A DNA stretch of 64,000 nucleotides, from NCBI RefSeq assembly GCF_021442385.1, contig NZ_MUZA01000005.1:1-64000 (forward strand), read 5' to 3'. This document shows, in pieces, positions 40,414 through 49,606 of this stretch. Both the position numbers and the translations under genes were made by a program. The stretch comes from Micromonospora sp. MH99 (lineage in GTDB: Bacteria; Actinomycetota; Actinomycetes; Mycobacteriales; Micromonosporaceae). The notes under the pieces are model-generated. The model was not told where the DNA came from and made no database searches. It saw nothing but the letters and a program-made list of their open reading frames with translations. Each line of letters opens with the position of its first letter. Position 1 is the stretch's first letter.

Positions 40414-41664
40414 TCAGTGACGGCCGACGAAGATTCCGACGCCGTTGGCGACCGCGCGCTCCGTACCGTCGGAGGGGCTGTTGCGGGCGGTGGCCGCCGC
40501 CTGGCCCGGCTCGCGGACGGCGACAGTGGTCGAGCCGCCGCCGTCCAGGTTGACCGCCGCGTGCGCGCCGAGTGAGCGCAGCACGTCGGCCAGCTCGGCG
40601 ATGGTGAGGCCGGCGCTGGCCGGGGCACGGCCGGCGAGCGCGACGAGATACACCGTCCTGCCGTCCGGGCTGACGCCGGCCGCGCTGCGCACGGCTGCGG
40701 TCCTGGTATCGAGGCCGGCCAGCGGCACGCCGTCGCGCAGGATCGGCGCACCGCCGACCGCGAACGTCAGCTTGGGAGCGCCGGCGGAGGCGAGCTTCTC
40801 GTGGACCGCCACCCGGTCGCCGACGGCGAGGTCGTCGAGCGCGTCGGCGCCACCCTCACGGCCCACCAGCACCTGGCTGTCGGCGGGGATCGCGCCCGCA
40901 CCGGGCGTCCGACCCACCGCGCTCACCACTCCACGGCGGACGGTCACCTCGTACGTGCGGGTGCTGCACGGGTCGTTGCGGCTGGTGTCGCTGCCGCAGG
41001 TCGACCGCACCCGGGAGGCCGTGCCCCAGGCGGAGGTGAAGAGGCCGACACCGCCGACCGGAAGCGCGTACTGGTTGAGGCCACTGAGGGCGATCGCGTG
41101 CGGTCCGCTGCGGACCTCGCCGGTGAGGCTCAGGGTGTCGACACGCGCCTCGCCGTTCACGCCGACGCCGAACACGTCGCGGGTCGAGGTGCCCGGGGCG
41201 AGGCCGGGCCCGAAGCGCTGGGCGGTCGGCACGGCGAACTTGAGCTGCTCGCCGTCGGCGATCTCCGGGCCGGAGGACGAGCCGGTCGGTGCGACGCCGG
41301 CGTGTGTCTCGCTGATGTTGAAGAAGTCCCCGTTCACGCCGGCGATCGCGCCCTGCGCGTTGGTCATCGCCGAGACGACCTGGCGCTGCGCCACGGTGTC
41401 CGGGTGCAGCAGGTCCACCGACACCCTGTTCCTGCGCAGGTCGGCGGTGAGCAGGTAACCGACGGCCGCGCCGCGCGGGGTGTCCACCTGGAACGAGCCG
41501 TACGTAACACCCGGGGCGAGCTGCTCGCTCGACGTGACGGTGACCGGGGCCACGGACGACGACGTCGTCGCGATCCCGGCGGCGTCGGCCGCCGTCGCGG
41601 ACGTGCTCAGCCCCGCGGCGAGCAGCAGCGCCAGACCCGGGCGTACGAGCTTCGATGGCCTCAT
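40414..41664 (-). CDS. secreted phosphodiester glycosidase family protein (NAGPA-like)
   Basis: A 416-residue exported protein. The signal peptide (LALLLAAGLSTSATA) is cleaved near AADAAG. The body has the NAGPA/DUF2233 features: AIAGVNGDFFNISETHAGVA, LVALAGRAPASAGLTIAELA and the glycine-rich AAVNLDGGGSTTVAV near the C-terminus. Relatives hydrolyse N-acetylglucosamine phosphodiester bonds in lysosomal proteins or wall polymers. Here it may trim teichoic-acid or glycan phosphodiesters outside the membrane; the substrate is inferred. Start set by GGAAGGAA upstream of ATG 41664. Confidence 0.88.
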   Translation of the reverse strand: MRPSKLVRPGLALLLAAGLSTSATAADAAGIATTSSSVAPVTVTSSEQLAPGVTYGSFQVDTPRGAAVGYLLTADLRRNRVSVDLLHPDTVAQRQVVSAMTNAQGAIAGVNGDFFNISETHAGVAPTGSSSGPEIADGEQLKFAVPTAQRFGPGLAPGTSTRDVFGVGVNGEARVDTLSLTGEVRSGPHAIALSGLNQYALPVGGVGLFTSAWGTASRVRSTCGSDTSRNDPCSTRTYEVTVRRGVVSAVGRTPGAGAIPADSQVLVGREGGADALDDLAVGDRVAVHEKLASAGAPKLTFAVGGAPILRDGVPLAGLDTRTAAVRSAAGVSPDGRTVYLVALAGRAPASAGLTIAELADVLRSLGAHAAVNLDGGGSTTVAVREPGQAAATARNSPSDGTERAVANGVGIFVGRH

Positions 41665-42152
41665 CGCCGTTCCTTCCTTCGGTGCGGTTGCGGGCCGATG
41701 CCCGCAGGTTCCCGCCGGACGGGCGACTGGCCCGGGCCGGCGATGATCTTCCTGGTCAGCGGATCACCCGCCGATGAACGACGGGGACGTCCGGGGTGAA
41801 CCACCCACACCTTTTTGATCAACTGCCGACGACTGCGGTACATCTGAATATGGGACAGACGGCTGCCGTACCGGAGGTGGCCTCTTCGTGGCGGCCAGTC
41901 CGGCCCCGCAACCGTCGAAATGACGGCAAACACCCGCTCAACGGACATCTGGGCATCCACGTTGAGGATCGGGCGAAGATCCGACGCCAACGCCCCGACA
42001 GCCAAAAAGTTTTGTTGGGTTCCTACAACAGAGCGACTGTTGGTTCGGCGGTTGCGCCATGGCGCTGCCCGTCCGGAGCCGGAAAAGTGACCACTGCCGG
42101 GAGCCGTCGACTTCCGGCACGCACATCATGGTCTACCAAAGGGGTCAGTCGG
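41665..42152. other. long intergenic region upstream of the carboxylase
   Basis: These 488 bases serve the divergent glycosidase and carboxylase genes. An open frame continues in phase with the carboxylase from 41796, but its Arg/Pro-rich product resembles nothing and no ribosome site precedes it. The middle part (41800-42030) is less GC-rich than coding DNA and likely holds the promoters. Repeats at 42013-42042 are listed separately. Confidence 0.5.
42013..42042 (+). promoter_or_regulatory. overlapping inverted repeats upstream of the carboxylase gene
   Basis: Three TGTTG/CAACA half-sites lie about 12 bases apart. TGTTG (42013-42017) can pair with CAACA (42026-42030), while CAACAG (42026-42031) can instead pair with CTGTTG (42037-42042) across AGCGA. 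They may be operator half-sites for a fatty-acid regulator or mutually exclusive RNA hairpins in the leader. Confidence 0.5.
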
Positions 42153-45100
42153 GTGTTCAACCGTGTCGCCATCGTCAACCGTGGTGAAGCCGCCATGCGG
42201 CTCATCCACGCGGTCCGGGAACTGGCCGCGGAGACGGGCAGCCGGATCGAGACGGTCGCCCTCCACACCGACGTCGACCGCACGGCCACCTTCGTGCGCG
42301 AGGCGGACATCGCGTACGACCTCGGGCCGGCCTCCGCGCGCCCGTACCTGAACCTGGCGACGCTGGAACGCGCCCTGACCGAGACCGGCGCCGACGCCGC
42401 GTGGGTCGGTTGGGGCTTCGTGGCCGAGGATCCGGCGTTCGCCGAGCTGTGCGAGAAGATCGGGGTCACGTTCGTCGGGCCGAGCCCGGAGGCCATGCGC
42501 CAGCTCGGCGACAAGATCGGCGCGAAGCTGATCGCCGAGGAGGTCGGCGTACCGGTCGCGCCGTGGAGCCGCGGCGCCGTCGAGACCCTGGACGCCGCCC
42601 GGACGGCGGCGGCCGAGATCGGCTACCCGCTCATGCTGAAGGCGACGGCCGGCGGCGGCGGGCGCGGCATCCGCGTGGTCACCAACGAGGCCGAACTCGT
42701 CGACGCGTACGAGCGCACCAGCCAGGAGGCGGCGCGGGCGTTCGGCAGCGGCATCGTGTTCCTGGAGCGCCTGGTCACCGGCGCCCGGCACGTCGAGGTC
42801 CAGGTGATCGCCGACGGCCAGGGCACCGCGTGGGCGCTCGGCGTCCGCGACTGCTCGGTGCAGCGACGCAACCAGAAGGTCATCGAGGAGTCGGCCTCGC
42901 CGGTGCTCGACGCGTCCCAGGCGGCCGAGCTGAAGACCTCGGCGGAGCGGCTCGCCGTGGCGGTCGGCTACCGGGGCGCGGCGACCGTCGAGTTCCTCTA
43001 CCACCCCGGCGACCGGCTGTTCGCGTTCCTGGAGGTCAACACCCGCCTCCAGGTCGAGCACCCGATCACCGAGCTGACCACCGGATTCGACCTGGTCAAG
43101 GCGCAGCTGCACGTCGCGTCCGGCGGCCGGCTCGTCGGCGAGCCGCCGGCCGAGCGGGGGCACGCCATCGAGGCCCGGCTCAACGCCGAGGACCCCGACC
43201 GGGACTTCGCGCCGTCACCGGGGCGCATCGCGCGGCTGGACCTGCCCGCCGGCCCGGGCATCCGGGTGGACACCGGTGTGAGCGAGGGCGACACCATCCC
43301 GGCCGACTTCGACTCGATGATCGCGAAGATCATCGCGTACGGGCGCGACCGCGACGAGGCGCTCGGCAAGCTGCGCCGGGCGATGGCCAACACCACGGTG
43401 ATCATCGAGGGCGGCGCGACGAACAAGAGCTTCGTGCTCGACCTGCTCGACCAGCCCGAGATCATCGACGCCAGCGCCGACACCGGCTGGATCGACCGGG
43501 TCCGGGGCGAAGGCCGACTCGTCACGCACCGGCACTCCGCGGTCGCCCTGGCCGCCGCCGCCATCGAGTCGTACGAGGAGGAGGAGCGCGCCGAGCGGCA
43601 ACGGCTGCTGTCGACCGCCGCCGGTGGCCGCCCGCAGGTGCAGCACGCCAGCGGCCGGCCGCTGGACCTCAAGCTGCGTGGGGTCACCTACCGGATGCGG
43701 GTGGCGCGGATCGGCGCACACCGGTTCCGCGTCGGCATCGAAGCGGGCGACGCCGTGCGCACCGCCGACGTCGAGCTGGACCGCTTCGACCGGCACACCG
43801 GCCAGATCGTCGTCAACGGCATCCGGTACCGCCTGCTCGCCGGCACGCACGGCCCGACCCACCTGGTCGAGGTCGACGGTGTGACGCACCGGGTCAGCCG
43901 CGACGAGGGTGGCGTCCTGCGCTCGCCCATGCCCGCGCTTGTCGTCGCCACCCCGCTGGAGGTCGGCGCCGAGGTCGAGGCGGGGGCGCCGGTGCTGGTG
44001 CTGGAGGCCATGAAGATGGAGACGGTGCTGCGCGCGCCGTTCAGGGCCCGGCTCAAGGAGTGCGCCGTCTCGGTCGGCAGCCAGGTGGAGGCCGGGGCGC
44101 CGCTGCTGCGGCTGGAGCCGCTCGCCGACGACGCGGGCGAGGCCGCGGCCGGCCCGAGCGTCGCCAGCGTCGAGCTGGACCTGCCCGCCGCCGACGACAA
44201 CGCGGGGGCGTACGAGCGCAGCCGGCGCGGTCAGGAGGATCTGCGCGGCCTGCTGCTCGGTTTCGACGTCGACCCGCACGACGACCGCCGGGTGCTCGAC
44301 GACTACCTCGTGGTGCGGCGGATGGCCGCCGAGGACGGGCACCGACCGCTGGCCGCGGAGGTGGACCTCGTCGACGTGTTCGCCGACCTGGCCGAGCTGA
44401 GCCGCAACCGGCCGACCGGCGAGGACGGCGGCGCCCACGTCCGCAGCGCCCGGGAGTACTTCCACACCTACCTGCAGAGCCTCGACGTGGAGCGGGCCGG
44501 GCTGCCCGACGCCTTCCAGGCGCGGCTCGCCAAGGCGCTGAGCCACTACGGCGTCACCGACCTGGAGCGCTCCCCCGGCCTGGAAGCCGCCGTGTTCCGG
44601 ATCTTCCTGGCCCAGCAGCGCGCGTCCGCCGACGCCACGGTCGTGGCGTCGCTGCTGCGCGAGTGGCTGCGGGAGACCCCGCCGGACGAGTCGCTGCGCG
44701 AGCCGGCCGGTCTGGCGCTGGAGCGGCTGATCGCCGCGACGCAGGTCCGCTTCCCCGCCATCGCCGACCTGGCCCGGGGCGTGGTGTTCGCCTGGTTCGC
44801 GCAGCCCCTGCTGCGCCGCAACCGGGCCCGCGTCTACGCCCAGATCCGGGCGCACCTGCGACACCTGGACGCGCACCCCGCCGCCCCCGACCGCGCCGAG
44901 CGCATCGCCGAGATGGTCCGCAGCACCGAGCCGCTGGTGCGTCTGCTCGGCCAGCGGCTGGTCCGTGACCACCTGGACAACACGGTCATGCTGGAGGTGC
45001 TCACCCGCCGCTACTACGGCAACAAGGCCCTCACCCGGGTACGGACCCGCGAGGTCGCCGACTGCGCCTTCGTGGTCGCCGAACGCGCGGACTCCAGTGT

Positions 45101-47615
45101 GGTCTCCACGGCGGTGAGCTTTGACGCGCTGGGCGGGGCGCTGCGGGGGCTCGCCGAGCTGGCCGGCGACGAGGACTCCGTCGACGCCGACATCTACCTC
45201 GGCTGGGAGAACCAGCCGGAGGACTTCGACGCGATGGCCGCCGCGCTGCTTGAGGTGATCACCGCGCATCCGCTGCCGGCGCGGGTCCGCAGGCTCACCG
45301 CCACCGTCGCGGGTCGCGGCGGGGCGGTCATGCACCACCACTTCACCTTCCGCCCGTCGGACGGCGCAATGGTCGAGGACCGGCTGATCCGCGGTCTGCA
45401 CCCGTACATCGCGCAGCGGATGCAGCTGGAGCGGCTGCACAAGTTCGACCTGACCCGGCTGCCGTCGTCCGACGAGGAGGTCTACCTCTTCCAGTGCGTG
45501 GCGCGGGAGAACCAGGCCGACGAGCGTCTCGTGGCGTTCGCCCAGGTCCGCGACCTGACCGAGCTGCGCGAGCAGGACGGCCGGCTGGTGGCGCTGCCGA
45601 CCGCCGAGGACGCGGTCGCGGCGTGCCTCGACTCGATCCGCCGGGCCCAGTCGCGGCGGCCGTCCAAGACGCGCTTCACCACCAACCGGATCGTCATCTA
45701 CGTCTGGCCGCCGAGCGAGCTGACCCGCGAGGAGATGGAGATGATCGCCGGGCGCGTGCGCCCGACGACAGTGGGCGCCGGGCTGGAGGAGATCCTGTTC
45801 ATCGCGCGCCAGCGCGACCGTCGCACCGGCGAGCTGTCCAAGATCGCGGTACGGATCTCGTTCGACGCCGCGGGCGGCGCGGAGCTGACCGTCGGTACGC
45901 CGCCGGTCGAGCCGCTCGAGCCGCTCGACGAGTACCGGCTGAAGGTGCTGCGGGCCAGCAGCCGCAACACGGTGTACCCGTACGAGTTGACCAGCCGACT
46001 CGGTGACTTCGTCGAGCACGACCTCGACGAGGCGCACGCGCTGGTGCCGGTGGACCGGCCGAAGGGGCGCAACCGCGCCGCGATCGTCGCCGGTGTCGTC
46101 ACCACGCCGGCCGCGCTGCATCCCGAGGGTGTCACCCGGGTCGTGCTGCTCGGCGACCCGACGAAGTCGCTGGGCGCGCTGTCCGAGCCGGAGTGCCGGC
46201 GGGTGATCGCCGCACTGGACCTGGCGGAGCGGATGCGGGTGCCGCTGGAGTGGTGGGCGCTGTCCGCAGGCGCCCGGATCTCGATGACCTCGGGCACGGA
46301 GAACATGGACTGGGTCGCCGCCGCCCTCAAGCGGATCGTCGAGTTCACCCAGGCCGGCGGCGAGATCAACATTGTCGTGGCGGGCATCAACGTCGGCGCG
46401 CAGCCGTACTGGAACGCCGAGGCCACGATGCTCATGCACACCAAGGGCGTCCTGGTGATGACGCCGGACTCGGCGATGGTGCTCACCGGCAAGCAGTCGC
46501 TCGACTTCTCCGGCGGCGTGTCCGCCGAGGACAACTTCGGCATCGGCGGCTACGACCGGGTGATGGGTCCGAACGGGCAGGCGCAGTACTGGGCGCCGAA
46601 CCTGACCGCCGCGCGGGACGTGCTGATGGCCCACTACGAGCACACGTACGTCGCTCCCGGCGAGGACGCGCCGCGGCGGGCGGTCACCACCGACCCGGTG
46701 GACCGTGACGTCTCGACGTTCCCGCACGACGTGGTGGGCAGTCCCTTCCGCACGGTGGGTGAGATCTTCTCCGCCGAGGCCAACCCGGACCGCAAGAAGC
46801 CGTTCGACATCCGGACGGTGCTGCGGGCCCTCGCCGACCAGGACCACCCGGTGCTGGAGCGGTGGGCGGGCATGGCCGACGCCGACACGGCTGTCGTGCA
46901 GGACGCCCACCTCGGCGGCATCCCGGTGTGCCTGCTCGGCATCGAGTCCCGGTCGGTGCCGCGGCGCGGGTTCCCGCCCACCGACGGCCCGGACACCTAC
47001 ACGGCGGGCACGTTGTTCCCCCGCTCGTCGAAGAAGGCCGCGCGGGCCATCAACGCGGCCAGCGGCAACCGGCCCCTGGTCGTGCTGGCGAACCTGTCCG
47101 GCTTCGACGGCTCGCCCGAGTCGATGCGCAAGCTGCAACTGGAGTACGGCGCGGAGATCGGCCGGGCGATCGTGAACTTCCAGGGCCCGATCGTCTTCTG
47201 CGTGATCTCGCGCTATCACGGCGGCGCGTTCGTGGTGTTCTCGAAGGCGCTGAACCCGAGCATGACGGTGCTGGCGCTGGAGGGGTCGTTCGCCTCGGTG
47301 CTCGGCGGCGCTCCCGCCGCGGCGGTGGTGTTCTCCGCCGACGTCAACGCCCGTACCGCCGCCGACGAGCGGGTGCGAGCCCTGGAGGCTCGCGTCGCCG
47401 CCGCGGCCGGCACCGAGCGCGCCGCGCTCGCCGCCGAGCTCGACGAGCTGCGCTCGTCGGTGCGGGCGGAGAAGCTCGGCGAGGTGGCAACGGAGTTCGA
47501 CCGGGTGCACAACATCCAACGCGCCGTCGAGGTGGGCTCGGTGGACGCCGTCATCCGCGCCGCCGAGCTGCGTCCGCGCATCATCGAGGCCATCGAGGCG
47601 CGTCTGCGCGGCTGA
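42153..47615 (+). CDS. single-chain multidomain acyl-CoA/acetyl-CoA carboxylase, eukaryotic-type architecture
   Basis: An 1820-residue biotin-dependent carboxylase. Biotin carboxylase occupies about residues 1-450 (KATAGGGGRGIRVV ATP-grasp loop, CSVQRRNQKVIEES, TRLQVEHPITELTTG). The biotin carrier motif EAMKMET puts biotin on about Lys621. A long central helical region spans about 660-1050. HHHFTFRPSDG and QRMQLERLHKFDLTRLP open a segment colinear with the eukaryotic ACC region. The carboxyltransferase spans about 1275-1820: VAGINVGAQPYWNAEATML, AEDNFGIGGYDRVMGPNGQ, VISRYHGGAFVVFSKALNP and EGSFASVLGGAPAAAVVF. GTG 42153 after AAAGGGG. It probably makes malonyl-CoA or a longer carboxyacyl-CoA. 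Usual actinobacterial ACCs are separate alpha and beta subunits. Confidence 0.92.
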   Translation: MFNRVAIVNRGEAAMRLIHAVRELAAETGSRIETVALHTDVDRTATFVREADIAYDLGPASARPYLNLATLERALTETGADAAWVGWGFVAEDPAFAELCEKIGVTFVGPSPEAMRQLGDKIGAKLIAEEVGVPVAPWSRGAVETLDAARTAAAEIGYPLMLKATAGGGGRGIRVVTNEAELVDAYERTSQEAARAFGSGIVFLERLVTGARHVEVQVIADGQGTAWALGVRDCSVQRRNQKVIEESASPVLDASQAAELKTSAERLAVAVGYRGAATVEFLYHPGDRLFAFLEVNTRLQVEHPITELTTGFDLVKAQLHVASGGRLVGEPPAERGHAIEARLNAEDPDRDFAPSPGRIARLDLPAGPGIRVDTGVSEGDTIPADFDSMIAKIIAYGRDRDEALGKLRRAMANTTVIIEGGATNKSFVLDLLDQPEIIDASADTGWIDRVRGEGRLVTHRHSAVALAAAAIESYEEEERAERQRLLSTAAGGRPQVQHASGRPLDLKLRGVTYRMRVARIGAHRFRVGIEAGDAVRTADVELDRFDRHTGQIVVNGIRYRLLAGTHGPTHLVEVDGVTHRVSRDEGGVLRSPMPALVVATPLEVGAEVEAGAPVLVLEAMKMETVLRAPFRARLKECAVSVGSQVEAGAPLLRLEPLADDAGEAAAGPSVASVELDLPAADDNAGAYERSRRGQEDLRGLLLGFDVDPHDDRRVLDDYLVVRRMAAEDGHRPLAAEVDLVDVFADLAELSRNRPTGEDGGAHVRSAREYFHTYLQSLDVERAGLPDAFQARLAKALSHYGVTDLERSPGLEAAVFRIFLAQQRASADATVVASLLREWLRETPPDESLREPAGLALERLIAATQVRFPAIADLARGVVFAWFAQPLLRRNRARVYAQIRAHLRHLDAHPAAPDRAERIAEMVRSTEPLVRLLGQRLVRDHLDNTVMLEVLTRRYYGNKALTRVRTREVADCAFVVAERADSSVVSTAVSFDALGGALRGLAELAGDEDSVDADIYLGWENQPEDFDAMAAALLEVITAHPLPARVRRLTATVAGRGGAVMHHHFTFRPSDGAMVEDRLIRGLHPYIAQRMQLERLHKFDLTRLPSSDEEVYLFQCVARENQADERLVAFAQVRDLTELREQDGRLVALPTAEDAVAACLDSIRRAQSRRPSKTRFTTNRIVIYVWPPSELTREEMEMIAGRVRPTTVGAGLEEILFIARQRDRRTGELSKIAVRISFDAAGGAELTVGTPPVEPLEPLDEYRLKVLRASSRNTVYPYELTSRLGDFVEHDLDEAHALVPVDRPKGRNRAAIVAGVVTTPAALHPEGVTRVVLLGDPTKSLGALSEPECRRVIAALDLAERMRVPLEWWALSAGARISMTSGTENMDWVAAALKRIVEFTQAGGEINIVVAGINVGAQPYWNAEATMLMHTKGVLVMTPDSAMVLTGKQSLDFSGGVSAEDNFGIGGYDRVMGPNGQAQYWAPNLTAARDVLMAHYEHTYVAPGEDAPRRAVTTDPVDRDVSTFPHDVVGSPFRTVGEIFSAEANPDRKKPFDIRTVLRALADQDHPVLERWAGMADADTAVVQDAHLGGIPVCLLGIESRSVPRRGFPPTDGPDTYTAGTLFPRSSKKAARAINAASGNRPLVVLANLSGFDGSPESMRKLQLEYGAEIGRAIVNFQGPIVFCVISRYHGGAFVVFSKALNPSMTVLALEGSFASVLGGAPAAAVVFSADVNARTAADERVRALEARVAAAAGTERAALAAELDELRSSVRAEKLGEVATEFDRVHNIQRAVEVGSVDAVIRAAELRPRIIEAIEARLRG

Positions 47616-47637
47616 TCCGCTGCCGATCCCGCACTGT

Positions 47638-47675
47638 GGGGACGGCGCCGACCCATCGCGGTCGGTGCCGTCCCC
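47638..47675 (+). terminator. hairpin terminator after the carboxylase gene
   Basis: GGGGACGGCGCCGACC (47638-47653) pairs with GGTCGGTGCCGTCCCC (47660-47675), a 16-bp stem with one G-U pair and a 6-base loop, 22 bases after the stop. Confidence 0.85.
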
Positions 47676-47709
47676 GCTGTCGTTGGCCCGCCGGCCGGGC
47701 CGCGCACCG

Positions 47710-47721
47710 TCGAAACTTTCA
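47710..47721. promoter_or_regulatory. xylanase-type operator
   Basis: TCGAAACTTTCA matches the CGAAA-N-TTTCG inverted repeat described upstream of Streptomyces xylanase genes, with the last G replaced by A. It lies about 60 bases upstream of the predicted -35 of the xylanase gene. A looser relative (GGAAGTTTTC) occurs at 47766-47775. Confidence 0.6.
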
Positions 47722-47779
47722 TCCGATGACTGTCCACAGTCGCGCAGCTCACCCGACTTTTTTCCGGAAGTTTTCAGAG

Positions 47780-47808
47780 TTGACGAGGCCCATCGACGGC
47801 CATAATGT
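47780..47808 (+). promoter_or_regulatory. predicted xylanase promoter
   Basis: TTGACG (47780-47785) and TAATGT (47803-47808) are separated by 17 bases, in an AT-richer stretch about 130 bases ahead of the xylanase ATG. Confidence 0.55.
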
Positions 47809-47935
47809 TTCGAACGAGTTTCCGGTGCTTCGGGGAGCGCCACCGAGCCCGAGACCGCACCCCGCCCACTCATCCCCGGGCCGCACCCTCCCTTCAAAGA
47901 TCGACATTTGTCGATCATCGCCGAAAGGAAGGCAG

Positions 47936-49129
47936 ATGAAGCCAAGACGGTGGATCAGCGCCGGCCTCGTCGCCGCCGCGACCGCTGCGGCGTTGAACAC
48001 GATGCCGGCCACCGCGAGCCGGCCGTACGACCCGACCACACAGAGCCTCGCGACCCTCGGCCAGCGCCACGGTCTGAAGATCGGCACCGCGGTGAACGCG
48101 GAAGCTCTCAACGACGCCAGCGACCCGCAGTACCGCCGGCTGGCCTCCTCCGAGTTCTCCTCGGTCACGGCCGAGAACGCGATGAAGTGGGAGAGCCTGG
48201 AGCCCACCCGGGGCACCTACGACTGGACGGCCGCCGACCAGCTCGTCGAGTTCGCCCAGCGCAACAGGCAGGCCGTGCGCGGCCACGTGCTGGTCTGGCA
48301 CAACCAACTGCCCGCCTGGCTGACCAGCGGCGTTGCCGACGGCAGCATCTCCAAGCAGGAGCTGCGCGAGCTGCTGCGCAAGCACATCACCACAGTCGTC
48401 AACCACTACCGGGGCAAGATCTGGCAGTGGGACGTCGTCAACGAGGCGGTCAGCGACCCCTGGGACACCCCGTCGACGTTGCACTACAAGGGCTTCTGGG
48501 CGCAGAACCTCGGCCCGGACTACATCGCCGACGCGTTCCGCTGGGCCCGCGCCGCCGATCCCAAGGCGCTGCTGTTCTACAACGACTACAACATCGAGGC
48601 GTTCGGCTCGGGCAACCCGGCCGACGACAAGACGCAGTTCGTCTACGACATGGCCAAGCGGCTGCGCGCGCAGGGCGTCCCGATCGACGGCGTTGGCTCG
48701 CAGGGCCACCTGGGCACCCAGTACGGCAACTTCGACACCCTGCAGGTGACCGCCGCCCTGAAGCGGTTCGCCGCGCTCGGTCTGGCCACCGCGTTCACCG
48801 AGGTCGACGTCCGCAGCCAGATGACCGCCGGCGTCCAGGCCGGCAACTCCGAGGAGATCAACCCCCGGTTGCAGGCGTCGGCGGCCAACTTCAGCGTGCT
48901 GATGAAGGCGTGCCTCGCGGTGCGCACCTGCCTGTCGTACACCGTCTGGGGTTTCAGCGACAAGTACTCGTGGGTGCCGGACTGGTTCAACGACCCGCCC
49001 GAGGGTCTGGCCACCATCTACGACGAGAACTACCAGCCCAAGCGGGCGTACCAGGAGCTGAAGTCGGACCTGATCTTCGCCGGTCCGCCGTACGTCCTGC
49101 CGCGCATCGCGCCCAGGCCGCACCGCTGA
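47936..49129 (+). CDS. secreted GH10 endo-1,4-beta-xylanase
   Basis: A 397-residue exported enzyme. The signal peptide ends near MPATASRPYD. A single GH10 barrel follows: SSVTAENAMKWESLEP, VRGHVLVWHNQLPAWL, WQWDVVNEAVSD with acid/base Glu170, DGVGSQGHLGTQY, and ATAFTEVDVRSQMT with nucleophile Glu289. YTVWGFSDKYSWVPDWF completes the active site. No carbohydrate-binding module is attached, which is the short form of these enzymes. ATG 47936 follows GAAAGGAAGG. It should degrade xylan outside the cell; the operator upstream fits induction by xylan. Confidence 0.95.
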   Translation: MKPRRWISAGLVAAATAAALNTMPATASRPYDPTTQSLATLGQRHGLKIGTAVNAEALNDASDPQYRRLASSEFSSVTAENAMKWESLEPTRGTYDWTAADQLVEFAQRNRQAVRGHVLVWHNQLPAWLTSGVADGSISKQELRELLRKHITTVVNHYRGKIWQWDVVNEAVSDPWDTPSTLHYKGFWAQNLGPDYIADAFRWARAADPKALLFYNDYNIEAFGSGNPADDKTQFVYDMAKRLRAQGVPIDGVGSQGHLGTQYGNFDTLQVTAALKRFAALGLATAFTEVDVRSQMTAGVQAGNSEEINPRLQASAANFSVLMKACLAVRTCLSYTVWGFSDKYSWVPDWFNDPPEGLATIYDENYQPKRAYQELKSDLIFAGPPYVLPRIAPRPHR

Positions 49130-49132
49130 ACC

Positions 49133-49176
49133 GACACGGGTCGTGCGGGGTCCACCCTCCCCGCACGGCCCGTGTC
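49133..49176. terminator. bidirectional hairpin between xylanase and NIPSNAP genes
   Basis: Arms 49133-49150 and 49159-49176 pair over 18 positions with a single G-U wobble and an 8-base loop. It begins 3 bases after the xylanase stop and touches the stop of the convergent gene. Confidence 0.85.
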
Positions 49177-49504
49177 AGCGCGGCGCGGCCAGGTCGTCGC
49201 CGGGCAGCAGCGGGCGCATGAACGTCCGCTCGTAGCGCACCACACAACCGGACTCGTCGCGGATGGCGTCGGCCGCGACGAACTCCGGGTCGTGGCCGAA
49301 CCGTGCGCGATACCGCTCGTACGCCGCCAGGCTCTCGAAACTGAACAGCGCCTCGGCCCGGTCGCTGGCGCCCTCGGCGGGCAGGAAGTAGCCGTGGTGC
49401 ACGCCGCCGTGCCGCGCCACGAGCCGCATCCATGCGCGGGCGAACCGTTCGAACGCCTCGATCTGCGCGGGGTCGATGGTGTAGTGCACGACGCACGTGA
49501 TCAT
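49175..49504 (-). CDS. NIPSNAP family protein
   Basis: A 109-residue ferredoxin-like-fold protein. CVVHYTIDPAQIEAFERFAR, HHGYFLPAEGASDRAEALFS and FESLAAYERYRARFGHDPEF match bacterial NIPSNAP proteins, which form dimeric alpha-beta barrels of uncertain role. Length is normal for the single-domain form. It stands alone, convergent with the xylanase gene. Confidence 0.83.
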   Translation of the reverse strand: MITCVVHYTIDPAQIEAFERFARAWMRLVARHGGVHHGYFLPAEGASDRAEALFSFESLAAYERYRARFGHDPEFVAADAIRDESGCVVRYERTFMRPLLPGDDLAAPR

Positions 49505-49606
49505 TGATCCACCATAGGGCTCGCGCCGGACCCTGCCGCGCGACGGCCGGCAGTAGGATCACGGGCACCTCGGCGACGACTGTCGCCTCCCCCTGCCGGA
49601 GCCCGC

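Noticed and set aside
41796..42152. N-terminal extension of the carboxylase frame
   Set aside because: The 119 extra residues do not resemble biotin carboxylase, lack a ribosome-binding site, and the family begins with RVAIVNRGEAA just after GTG 42153.
43215..47945. Very long minus-strand open frame opposite the carboxylase
   Set aside because: Its product is Arg/Gly/His-rich with no domain, and the plus-strand frame is a fully recognisable carboxylase. Long antisense frames are expected in high-GC DNA.
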